From: Actinomycetes bacterium
Lineage (GTDB): Bacteria > Actinomycetota > Acidimicrobiia > Acidimicrobiales > Microtrichaceae
Assembly (NCBI GenBank): GCA_023423215.1
Contig: JAFAFZ010000176.1
Span: 1 to 6,066, forward strand
Length of the DNA: 6,066 bases
Reading direction: 5' to 3'
Below the pieces are notes generated by a model. That model was not told the origin of the DNA and did not search any database. It saw only the letters and a list, made by a program, of their open reading frames with translations. Positions 1 to 5,828 of the stretch are shown here, piece after piece (within the stretch, counting starts at the first letter, position 1; every line of letters begins with the position of its first letter). Position numbers and translations under genes: made by a program.

Positions 1-1032
1 GCGGTGGACGGCGAAGCTGGGCGCGCCGGCCAGGCTCGCGGCGATGAAGATCAGGTAGACCAGCAGGCCGAGCGCGATCGCCTCGGAGTCGGCGACGCCG
101 AGCGCGCCGAAGAACAGCACGAACGCAGCCTCTCTCACGCCCAGGCCGCCCAGTGCGAACGGCAGGTTCTGGGCGACGGCGGTCGGCGGGAAGAACGCCA
201 TGACCGCGAGCAGGTCGATCTCGGGGATCTGCAGCGCCCGCGCCGCGGCCAGGACCGAGATGCACTGCAGGAACTGGAACCCGAGCCCTGCGCCCAGCAC
301 GGCCAGCACCCGGCCGGGGCGGTGGCGGAACGCGATGACGCCGAGGTGGACCGCACCCAGGTAGCGGGTCCAGCCCGACCGACCGACCAGGCGCCCGGCA
401 CCACGCGGATGGCCGGCCAGCCAGAGGATCGCGACCAGCGCGACCACGGTCACGACGTCGATGATCACGGCGACGGCGCTCGCCGAGCCGAGCTGCAGGT
501 AGGACGGCCGCAGCAGGAGTGCGAACCCCGAGATGAGCGGCAGCACGAGCCAACCCGTCAGGCGTTCGAGCGCCGTCGCCGCGAACGCGTCGGCGTAGTC
601 GCCGGTGTCGGAGCCCTGGCGCATCACCCGCACGACGTCGCCGCCGAAGGACGTGGGCAGCGCGTTCGAGACGAACTCTCCGGCGAGCAGGTGCGAGAAC
701 ATGCGCCGGAACGGCAGGCGGATGCCGAGGGTGTCCGAGACCTGGGCCCACCGCATCGTCTGCAGCACGTAGGCCACGACGTGCACCGCCACCGCGAACG
801 CGATCCACGAGAACGTGGCCGTGGTGAGCTCGGGCACGAGGTCGTCGACCGAGACCGAGGGCAGCCGCCAGATCAGGATCGCCAGGAACGCGACGCTGAT
901 CACCAGGCGCAGGACGGTGCTGCGCCAGTTGTTGCGGGGCAGCTGGTGCGGGAGCGTCCTCTCGTCGATCTCCGCGAGCGCCTCCGCGCGCTCCTCGTCG
1001 TCGGACGAGGGGAGGGGTGCGGAGTCGTTCAT
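1..1032 (-). CDS. Lysylphosphatidylglycerol synthase TM-region / flippase-like membrane protein (3' end outside window)
   Basis: The first 344 residues of an integral membrane protein are present; the frame is open to the window edge. A hydrophilic, acidic N-terminus (about residues 1-37) is followed by roughly eight hydrophobic segments near 40-56, 73-92, 161-175, 186-206, 243-263, 273-290, 300-316 and 317-336. Two family hallmarks are visible: NALPTSFGGDVVRV at 123-136 with ERLTGW at 156-161, and QNLPFALGGLGVRE at 288-301. These match the LPG_synthase_TM (PF03706, formerly UPF0104) family, which includes the flippase half of MprF, YbhN and archaeal AglD. Members are thought to move or handle lipids or polyprenyl-linked glycans in the cytoplasmic membrane; the substrate here cannot be told. 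No soluble MprF-type aminoacyltransferase domain is seen. The ATG is secure: an in-frame TAG lies 15 bases upstream (1050-1048), and GAGG (1042-1039) sits 6 bases before the start. It lies 70 bp downstream of the thioesterase gene on the same strand. Confidence 0.9.
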   Translation of the reverse strand, partial: MNDSAPLPSSDDEERAEALAEIDERTLPHQLPRNNWRSTVLRLVISVAFLAILIWRLPSVSVDDLVPELTTATFSWIAFAVAVHVVAYVLQTMRWAQVSDTLGIRLPFRRMFSHLLAGEFVSNALPTSFGGDVVRVMRQGSDTGDYADAFAATALERLTGWLVLPLISGFALLLRPSYLQLGSASAVAVIIDVVTVVALVAILWLAGHPRGAGRLVGRSGWTRYLGAVHLGVIAFRHRPGRVLAVLGAGLGFQFLQCISVLAAARALQIPEIDLLAVMAFFPPTAVAQNLPFALGGLGVREAAFVLFFGALGVADSEAIALGLLVYLIFIAASLAGAPSFAVHR

Positions 1033-1054
1033 ACGCCGCCTCGAACTCTACCGA

Positions 1055-1081
1055 CGGCCCCGCGGCACCACGAGGGGGCCG
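1055..1081 (-). other. GC-rich inverted repeat in the gap before the flippase-like gene
   Basis: CGGCCCC at 1055-1061 pairs perfectly with GGGGCCG at 1075-1081 across a 13-base loop, in the 70-bp gap between the thioesterase and the flippase-like gene. No T-tract follows on the minus strand, so it is not a standard intrinsic terminator. It could slow transcription or protect an RNA end. In DNA this GC-rich it may also be chance. Confidence 0.3.
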
Positions 1082-1097
1082 GGCCGGCGCAGCGACG

Positions 1098-1110
1098 CCC
1101 GCTCAGCGGG
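1098..1110. repeat. Perfect 13-bp palindrome across the thioesterase stop codon
   Basis: CCCGCT-C-AGCGGG is a 6+1+6 inverted repeat that includes the minus-strand TGA (1105-1103). Its inner 11 bases, CCGCTCAGCGG, recur in reverse complement at 1500-1510, on the other side of the thioesterase gene. The function is unknown. Part of it is coding, so selection on the protein may explain some of it. Confidence 0.4.
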
Positions 1111-1480
1111 TCTTCTCGAGGAAGGTCTCGACGTTAACGAGCACGCGGGTGACCTTGCCGGCGGCCACCAGGCCCCGCTCGTCGCGGGCGGCGACGTGGA
1201 AGATCAGACGGCGGCCCTCGACCTTCTCCAGGTTGGCCTCGGCCGAGACCACGCCGCCCACGGCGGTGGGGGAGATGTGCTCGATCTGGACCCGCACGCC
1301 GACGGTCGAGCAGCCCTCGTCCAGCGAGGGGTGCACCGCGGCGACGGCGGCCTCCTCGACCAGCGCGACGATGCGCGGCGTCGCCAGCACGGGCACGTCG
1401 CCCGAGCGGAACGCGACGGCGGTGTCGTTCTCCTCGACGGTGAGCTGCACCGTCGCGGACAGTCCGGGGCGTACTGGCAC
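1103..1480 (-). CDS. FlK-type hot-dog thioesterase family protein (acyl-CoA thioesterase)
   Basis: A 125-residue protein, close to the length of fluoroacetyl-CoA thioesterase (FlK) relatives. It begins MPVRPGLSATVQLTV and carries the family signature VLATPRIVALVEEAA (31-45), then QIEHISPTAVG (65-75) and a terminal GKVTRVLVNVETF segment. The FlK triad Thr42/Glu50/His76 aligns at exactly the same spacing with Thr34, Glu42 and His68, so a working thioester hydrolase is expected. The family hydrolyses small acyl-CoAs in the cytosol. True FlK is specific for fluoroacetyl-CoA, but most homologues are housekeeping enzymes of unknown substrate, and nothing here indicates fluorometabolite resistance. 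The GTG at 1480 is preferred because family homology begins there and a TACTCT -10-like hexamer (1493-1488) lies 7 bases upstream, as in leaderless actinobacterial genes. An in-frame GTG at 1498 would add six residues. It is probably read leftward with, or just ahead of, the flippase-like gene. Confidence 0.87.
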   Translation of the reverse strand: MPVRPGLSATVQLTVEENDTAVAFRSGDVPVLATPRIVALVEEAAVAAVHPSLDEGCSTVGVRVQIEHISPTAVGGVVSAEANLEKVEGRRLIFHVAARDERGLVAAGKVTRVLVNVETFLEKTR

Positions 1481-1486
1481 GGCCGA

Positions 1487-1493
1487 TAGAGTA
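1487..1493. promoter_or_regulatory. Overlapping divergent -10-like hexamers
   Basis: On the minus strand TACTCT (1493-1488) fits the actinobacterial TANNNT -10 pattern and would start RNA at or next to the thioesterase GTG. On the plus strand TAGAGT (1487-1492) fits the same pattern, offset by one base, and would start tldD RNA near 1499 with a leader of about 120 bases. No good -35 box was found for either. The call rests on the hexamers, their position and the lack of other AT-rich DNA in the gap. Confidence 0.4.
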
Positions 1494-1499
1494 AGCACT

Positions 1500-1510
1500 C
1501 CGCTGAGCGG
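1500..1510. repeat. Perfect 11-bp palindrome upstream of the thioesterase
   Basis: CCGCT-G-AGCGG is a 5+1+5 inverted repeat. It lies 20-30 bp upstream of the thioesterase start and just after the predicted tldD start of transcription, so it could be an operator or the top of an RNA hairpin. It is the exact reverse complement of 1099-1109. Confidence 0.35.
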
Positions 1511-1529
1511 GGGCACATCGACCCCCCGC
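1507..1529 (+). other. Potential hairpin in the tldD leader
   Basis: GCGGGGG (1507-1513) pairs perfectly with CCCCCGC (1523-1529) around a 9-base loop. It overlaps the palindrome at 1500-1510, so the two foldings are mutually exclusive. If tldD RNA starts near 1499 this would be at its 5' end. No T-tract follows, so it is not an intrinsic terminator. Confidence 0.3.
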
Positions 1530-1605
1530 ACGTCGCGGATCAGGTCGCGGCGACGCGGTGTTCCCCCTCCACACCTGCCGGAGCACGCGAGCCCGCACGT
1601 CTGCG

Positions 1606-1613
1606 AAAGGGAG
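1606..1613 (+). promoter_or_regulatory. Ribosome binding site of tldD
   Basis: AAAGGGAG with 6 bases to the ATG at 1620 is a good Shine-Dalgarno match. It fixes this start against the far longer open frame that continues upstream through the divergent promoter and the opposite-strand thioesterase. Confidence 0.75.
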
Positions 1614-1619
1614 CACCGG

Positions 1620-3014
1620 ATGCTCGAAGAGTCCACGGTCCAGCGAGTGCTCGGCGCGGCGGCGTCGCGCGGCGCCGACTTCGCCGAGATCTTCGCCGAG
1701 GAGAAGCGCTCCTCGTCCGCCCTGCTCGACGACGGCCGCATCGAGGAGCTGACCTCCGGGCGGGACCGGGGCGCCGGCATCCGCGTCGTCGTCGGCGAGT
1801 CGACCGGGTTCGCGCACACGTCGGACCTGAGCGAGGCGGGTCTGCTCGCCGCTGCCGAGACCGCAGCCGCGGCGGCTCGCGGTGCCGGCTCGGGCACGAC
1901 GGTGGTCGACCTCGACCGCGTCGACGCGCCCCGCCCGAACGTCGTGGCGGTCCAGCCGGGCGATGTCGACAAGGCACGCAAGGTCGAGCTGCTCGTCGCC
2001 GCGGACGAGGCCGCCCGCGCCGAGGGTGCTGCCATCACGCAGGTCTCCGCCCGCTACGCGGACTCCCGCCGCCGCATCCTGGTCGCCAACACCGACGGCG
2101 TCCTCGGCGAGGACGACCAGGTCAAGACGCTGTTCTCGCTCTCCGCCGTCGCATCGGGTGACACCGGCATGCAGACCGGACGTGAGTCGGTCGGCCGCAC
2201 CGTCGGCTTCGAGCTCTTCGACACCTACGACGTCTCTGACATCGCCCGCACCGCGGCCCGCCGGGCGCTCACCAAGCTGGGCGCACGTCCCGCACCCTCC
2301 GGCGAGATGACCGTCGTCATCGGCCCCGGAGGCGGCGGCGTGATGTTCCACGAGGCCTGCGGCCACGGCCTCGAGGCCGACCTGGTCGGCAAGGGTGCCT
2401 CGGTGTTCGCCGGCCGCCTGGGCGAGCAGGTGGCGTCGCCGCTCGTGACGCTCGTCGACGACGGGACGATGGGCGGCGAGTGGGGCTGCTTCGCCATCGA
2501 CGACGAGGGCCGGCCGGCGCAGCGCAACGTGCTGATCCAGGACGGCGTGCTCGTCGACTACATGTGGGACGGGCTGCGCGCCCGTGCCGAGGGTCGGGCC
2601 TCGTCCGGCAACGGACGGCGTCAGAGCTACCAGCACCTGCCGATGGTCCGCATGACCAACACCTACCTGATGGGCGGCACCTCGAAGCCCGACGACATCG
2701 TCGCCGACACGGCGAACGGCGTGTACATCGCCCACCTCGGCGGCGGCCAGGTCAACACCGCCAACGGCGACTTCGTCTTCGGCATGACCGAGGCCTACCT
2801 GATCGAGGACGGCCGCATCACCGAGCCGCTGCGAGAGGGCAACCTGAGCGGCAACGGCCCTGCGGTGCTCTCGGCGATCGACGCGGTCGGCGACGACTTC
2901 GCGATGGGCTCGCCCGGCACCTGCGGCAAGGACGGCCAGGGCGTCCCGGTGGGCGACGGCGTCCCCACGCTGCGGGTCGTGTCCGGGCTGACGATCGGCG
3001 GCACCGCGGCGTGA
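1620..3014 (+). CDS. tldD: TldD-type metalloprotease, catalytic subunit
   Basis: A 464-residue soluble protein, near the 481 of E. coli TldD. The N-terminal domain holds the typical GAGIRVVVG...TGFAHTSDL stretch (to about residue 70). The C-terminal domain holds the zinc motif HEACGH (His244, Glu245, His249) directly after a glycine-rich GPGGGGVMF, and the conserved GSPGTCGK segment with Cys435, the expected third metal ligand. GRRQSYQHLPMVRMTNTYL and GNLSGNGP are further family-typical stretches. No signal peptide or membrane segment is seen, so it should act in the cytosol. In E. coli, TldD with TldE forms a protease that matures microcin B17 and degrades the CcdA antitoxin, cleaving unfolded peptides that thread into the complex. 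The actinobacterial substrate is not known. It is the first gene of a three-gene cluster with two TldE-type genes, and all the metal ligands expected for catalysis are present. Confidence 0.95.
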   Translation: MLEESTVQRVLGAAASRGADFAEIFAEEKRSSSALLDDGRIEELTSGRDRGAGIRVVVGESTGFAHTSDLSEAGLLAAAETAAAAARGAGSGTTVVDLDRVDAPRPNVVAVQPGDVDKARKVELLVAADEAARAEGAAITQVSARYADSRRRILVANTDGVLGEDDQVKTLFSLSAVASGDTGMQTGRESVGRTVGFELFDTYDVSDIARTAARRALTKLGARPAPSGEMTVVIGPGGGGVMFHEACGHGLEADLVGKGASVFAGRLGEQVASPLVTLVDDGTMGGEWGCFAIDDEGRPAQRNVLIQDGVLVDYMWDGLRARAEGRASSGNGRRQSYQHLPMVRMTNTYLMGGTSKPDDIVADTANGVYIAHLGGGQVNTANGDFVFGMTEAYLIEDGRITEPLREGNLSGNGPAVLSAIDAVGDDFAMGSPGTCGKDGQGVPVGDGVPTLRVVSGLTIGGTAA

Positions 3015-3035
3015 CCGCCGCGTCGGGCCCCGGAC

Positions 3036-3042
3036 GGGGGAG
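3036..3042 (+). promoter_or_regulatory. Ribosome binding site of the first tldE-type gene
   Basis: GGGGGAG with 6 bases to the GTG at 3049. It lies in the 34-bp gap after tldD, which has no room for a separate promoter and supports co-transcription. It also decides for the GTG start. Confidence 0.6.
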
Positions 3043-3048
3043 TCGACC

Positions 3049-4395
3049 GTGACCCCCGACGAGCTGCAGCAGGTCGCGGACCGCGTCGTCGCCATGGCGG
3101 CGCCGGGGGAGCAGGTCGAGGCCGTCGTCGGCTGGAGCCGCGACACCGAGGTCCGCGCCTACGACGGCGAGGTCGAGCACTTCGTGTCGGCCGACTCCGC
3201 CGGGGTCGGCATCCGGGTCATCTCCGAGGGCCGGCAGGGCCTGTCGTGGGCCGGCGTGCTCGACGAGGCGGCGCTCGCGGAGTGCCTGGCCGAGGCGCGC
3301 GACAACGCGACCTTCGGCTCGGTGGACCCGCACGCCGGCCTGGCCGAGCCCGACGGCGTCGAGCCGGTGCAGCTGCGCCTCTACGACGAGCGCCTGCTCG
3401 AGGTCCCGACCGACGAGAAGATCCGCCTCGCGATCGAGGTCGAGGCGCTCGTGCGCGCCGGCGATCCGCGCATCTCGGGGGTCGAGTCCGCCGACTACGC
3501 CGATTCGGTGAGCGCGACGGCGATCGCGTCGACGACCGGCATCCGCACCGCCGGGGCCGAGACCTCGGTCTACGTCGGGACCTACGCGCTCGCCGCGGAC
3601 GAGGTCGACACGACGACCGGCTTCGGCTTCTCGGTCGGCCGCACGGTGCAGGACCTGGACGTGCAGGCCGCCGCGGACGAGGCGGTCGAGCGCTGCGTGC
3701 GCCTGCTCGGTGCGCGCAAGGCCGCCAGCGAGCGGCTGACGGTCGTGCTCCACCCCTACGTGACCTCGCAGTTCCTCGGCCTCGTCGCGGAGATGCTCTC
3801 GGGCGAGGCGGTCCTGCGTGGCCGGTCGCCGTTCGCGGGTCGCGTCGGCGAGTCGATCGCGGCGAGCTCGCTGACGATCTTCGACGACGCGACCGACCCG
3901 GACGCCCCCACCGCATCGGACAGCGACGGCGAGGGCCTCGCCTGCCGTCGGGTCCCGCTCGTCACCGAGGGCGTGCTGCAGGGCTACCTCCACAACGCGT
4001 ACACCGCGCGCGCCAGCGGGACCCGGTCCACCGGGTCGGCGCAGCGCAGCCCGCGCTCGGCGCCCGGCGTGGGTCCCCACGTGGTGTCGGTGCTGCCGGG
4101 TCCGCACAGCCTGGAGCAGGTGCTCGCCTCGGTCGGCGACGGGCTGCTCGTGCACGAGGTGGCCGGCCTGCACTCCGGCGTGAACCCCGTGTCCGGCGAC
4201 CTGTCGGTCGGCGCCGAGGGCGTGCGCATCCACGGCGGCGAGCTCGCCGAGGGCGTGCGAGAGGTCACGATCGGCTCGACGCTGCAGCGCATGCTCGGCG
4301 ACGTCGTCGCCGTCGGATCCGACCTGACGTACTTCCCGTGGGAGTCGGTCGGCGTCACGCTCGCCATCGCGGACGTGACCATGTCGGGCCACTGA
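3049..4395 (+). CDS. TldE/PmbA-type protein, non-catalytic partner (first copy)
   Basis: A 448-residue cytosolic protein, almost the length of E. coli TldE/PmbA (450). Family features include the N-terminal VRAYDGEVEHF...GVGIRVIS block, AEARDNATFGSVDP near 85-98, RGRSPFAGRVGE from 257, DGEGLACRR, EGVLQGYLHN and HSGVNPVSGDLSVGAEG from 375. Aligned with TldD through this shared core, the zinc ligands are replaced: HEACGH becomes L243-G244-L-V-A-E248, and no GTCGK segment is present at the C-terminus. It should therefore not bind the catalytic zinc. TldE normally assembles with TldD and shapes the substrate tunnel. Translation starts at GTG 34 bp after tldD. The Asp-rich DDATDPDAPTASDSDGEG stretch (about 284-301) differs from the second copy and aligns with a variable loop. 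By eye it is roughly half identical to the next gene, so the duplication is not recent. Confidence 0.92.
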   Translation: MTPDELQQVADRVVAMAAPGEQVEAVVGWSRDTEVRAYDGEVEHFVSADSAGVGIRVISEGRQGLSWAGVLDEAALAECLAEARDNATFGSVDPHAGLAEPDGVEPVQLRLYDERLLEVPTDEKIRLAIEVEALVRAGDPRISGVESADYADSVSATAIASTTGIRTAGAETSVYVGTYALAADEVDTTTGFGFSVGRTVQDLDVQAAADEAVERCVRLLGARKAASERLTVVLHPYVTSQFLGLVAEMLSGEAVLRGRSPFAGRVGESIAASSLTIFDDATDPDAPTASDSDGEGLACRRVPLVTEGVLQGYLHNAYTARASGTRSTGSAQRSPRSAPGVGPHVVSVLPGPHSLEQVLASVGDGLLVHEVAGLHSGVNPVSGDLSVGAEGVRIHGGELAEGVREVTIGSTLQRMLGDVVAVGSDLTYFPWESVGVTLAIADVTMSGH

Positions 4396-4427
4396 CCGTC
4401 ACGCCGCAGCACGCGCCGACGGCGCAG

Positions 4428-4438
4428 AGGAGCAGGAG
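4428..4438 (+). promoter_or_regulatory. Double ribosome binding site of the second tldE-type gene
   Basis: Two AGGAG motifs lie in tandem (4428-4432 and 4434-4438), 10 and 4 bases before the ATG at 4443. One or both could be used. They sit in a 47-bp gap with no visible promoter or terminator, consistent with read-through from the upstream genes. Confidence 0.6.
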
Positions 4439-4442
4439 CGAG

Positions 4443-5825
4443 ATGACCACCACCAGCGACACGGTCCCGGCCGGACGACCCGACTCGGACGACCTGCACG
4501 AGCTCGCGCGTGGCGTCCTCGAACGTGCGCTGCCCGGCGAGCAGGTCGAGGTCCTGGTGAGCCGCGCGACTTCGACGTCGGTGAAGGTCTACGAGGGCGA
4601 GGTCGAGTCGCTCACCTCGGCCGACTCCTCGGGTGCCGGCATCCGCGTCATCGCCGGAGGCCGGCTCGGCTTCGCGCACTGCGGATCGCTCGAGCCGTCG
4701 GTGCTGCTCGAGACGCTGGCGGACGCCCGGGACAACATGGCCTTCGGCGCGCCGGACGAGTTCAACGGGCTCGTCGAGCCCGACGGCGTCCCGGTGGTGC
4801 AGCGCGACGGCTGGTCCGACGCGGTCGTCGACCTGCCGGTCGATCGCAAGATCGAGCTGGCGCTCGACCTCGAGCGTCGGGTCCGCGGCGCGGATCAGCG
4901 CATCGTCGGCGCCCGCTCGACGGCCTACGGCGACGCGTGGGGCGAGTCCGTCATCCTGTCGACCGCCGGCATCGAGGGCCACGACCGCAGCGCCTCCTGC
5001 TCGATCTCGACCCAGCCGCTGTCGCGCCAGGGCGAGGAGACCCAGACCGGCTTCGGCTTCGACGCCGGCCGCGACCCCGAGGCGCTCGACCTGGACGAGG
5101 TGACCGCCGAGGCCGTCGAGCGCGCCACCCGGCTGCTGGGCGCCACCAAGCCCGCGTCGGCCCGACTGACGATCCTGCTCGAGCCGCGCCTGGCGGTGAC
5201 CCTGCTCGGCATCGTCTCCGGCATGCTCTCGGGCGACGCGGTCATCAAGGGGCGCTCGCCGTTCGCGGACCGCGTCGGCGAGCAGATCGCCTCGCCGCTC
5301 GTCGGCCTGGTCGACGACCCGACCCGCGCCGAGTCGCTCGGTGCCGAGGAGATCGATGGCGAGGGGCTGGCGTGTCGCCGCAACGTCCTCATCGACGGCG
5401 GCGTGCTCCAGGGCTTCCTGCACGACTCGTACTCCGGCCGTCGCAGCGGCACGGCGTCGACCGCGTCGGCGGTGCGCGGCGTGCGCAGCCTGCCGGGCGT
5501 GGGCGCGCAGCTCCTGGTGATGGAGCCGGGTAGCCGCACCTTCGACGAGCTCGTCGGGTCGATCGACCTCGGCCTCTACGTCAACGGCTTCTCGGGCATG
5601 CACTCCGGCGTGAACCCGGTGTCCGGCGACTTCTCGGTCGGTGCGGACGGCCTGATGATCCGCGGCGGCGCGGTGGCCGAACCCGTCCGTGAGCTCACGC
5701 TGGCCTCGACGCTGCAGCGGCTGCTGCTCGACGTGGCAGAGGTCGGCGGCGACTTCGAGTGGTTGCGCTCGGGGCACGGCGGAGCCTCGCTCGTGATCCC
5801 CGACGTCGCGGTCTCGGGCGCCTGA
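4443..5825 (+). CDS. TldE/PmbA-type protein, non-catalytic partner (second copy)
   Basis: A 460-residue cytosolic TldE-family protein. It has the same architecture as its upstream neighbour, plus about 15 extra polar residues at the N-terminus (MTTTSDTVPAGRPDSDD). Recognisable blocks are VKVYEGEVESLTSADSSG, GIRVIAGGRLGFAH, ADARDNMAFGAPDEFNG, KGRSPFADRVGEQIASPL from 269, EIDGEGLACRRNVLIDGG, and HSGVNPVSGDFSVGADG from 387. In the core it resembles TldD a little more than the first copy does, for example VGEQIASPLVGLVDD against LGEQVASPLVTLVDD. The metal ligands are still missing: His/Glu/His are replaced by L255/G256/G260, and there is no GTCGK segment. A non-catalytic partner of TldD is the likeliest role, as an alternative or additional subunit. 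It is the last gene of the cluster, and its stop is 3 bp from that of a convergent gene. Confidence 0.92.
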   Translation: MTTTSDTVPAGRPDSDDLHELARGVLERALPGEQVEVLVSRATSTSVKVYEGEVESLTSADSSGAGIRVIAGGRLGFAHCGSLEPSVLLETLADARDNMAFGAPDEFNGLVEPDGVPVVQRDGWSDAVVDLPVDRKIELALDLERRVRGADQRIVGARSTAYGDAWGESVILSTAGIEGHDRSASCSISTQPLSRQGEETQTGFGFDAGRDPEALDLDEVTAEAVERATRLLGATKPASARLTILLEPRLAVTLLGIVSGMLSGDAVIKGRSPFADRVGEQIASPLVGLVDDPTRAESLGAEEIDGEGLACRRNVLIDGGVLQGFLHDSYSGRRSGTASTASAVRGVRSLPGVGAQLLVMEPGSRTFDELVGSIDLGLYVNGFSGMHSGVNPVSGDFSVGADGLMIRGGAVAEPVRELTLASTLQRLLLDVAEVGGDFEWLRSGHGGASLVIPDVAVSGA

Positions 5826-5828
5826 CGC

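Larger units (their letters stand above)
1481..1619. promoter_or_regulatory. Divergent intergenic region between the thioesterase and tldD
   Basis: This 139-bp region must hold the promoters for the leftward thioesterase and the rightward tldD cluster. It has one AT-rich patch (about 1486-1494), three short inverted repeats (1500-1510, 1507-1513 with 1523-1529, and GTCGC-G-GCGAC at 1544-1554) and the tldD ribosome binding site. No coding signal is convincing in it. The tldD frame stays open upstream only because stops are rare at this GC content. Confidence 0.7.

Noticed and set aside
1045..1050. A TAGAGT -10-like hexamer on the minus strand ahead of the flippase-like gene, suggesting its own promoter.
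   Set aside because: It ends only 12 bases before the ATG, so RNA starting from it would lose most of the GAGG ribosome binding site. No -35 element is seen, so co-transcription with the thioesterase or another promoter is as likely.
1055..1081. The 7-bp GC hairpin as a Rho-independent terminator of the thioesterase.
   Set aside because: There is no run of T on the minus strand after the stem and the loop is 13 bases, so it does not meet the usual form. It is listed only as an inverted repeat.
4..1137. A plus-strand open frame opposite the flippase-like gene.
   Set aside because: Its product is Arg/Gln/Asp-rich and low in complexity, the typical antisense shadow of a high-GC gene. The minus-strand frame gives a textbook membrane protein.
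1017..1619. An upstream in-frame extension of tldD by about 200 residues.
   Set aside because: It would overlap the thioesterase on the other strand and the divergent promoter region, shows no family homology, and family-like sequence plus a good ribosome binding site begin at 1620.
3015..3048. A search for a small RiPP precursor or toxin gene near the tld genes, in the gaps 3015-3048, 4396-4442 and 1481-1619.
   Set aside because: The first two gaps are too short and hold only ribosome binding sites. The third has no start with a ribosome binding site leading to a plausible small peptide. No Tld substrate candidate can be supported here.
1134..3146. A 670-residue minus-strand frame opposite tldD, and a similar 524-residue frame at 2818-4392 and 597-residue frame at 3984-5777.
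   Set aside because: All are antisense to well-supported tld genes and have biased Arg/Ala/Asp/His-rich composition without any domain. They exist because stop codons are rare at this GC content.
3246..5825. A very long plus-strand frame that could be read as one 859-residue protein covering most of both tldE-type genes.
   Set aside because: Before 4443 it runs out of frame with the first tldE-type gene and gives only Arg/Ala/Gly-rich low-complexity sequence. Only its last 460 residues, starting at the ATG with a double Shine-Dalgarno site, are a recognisable protein.
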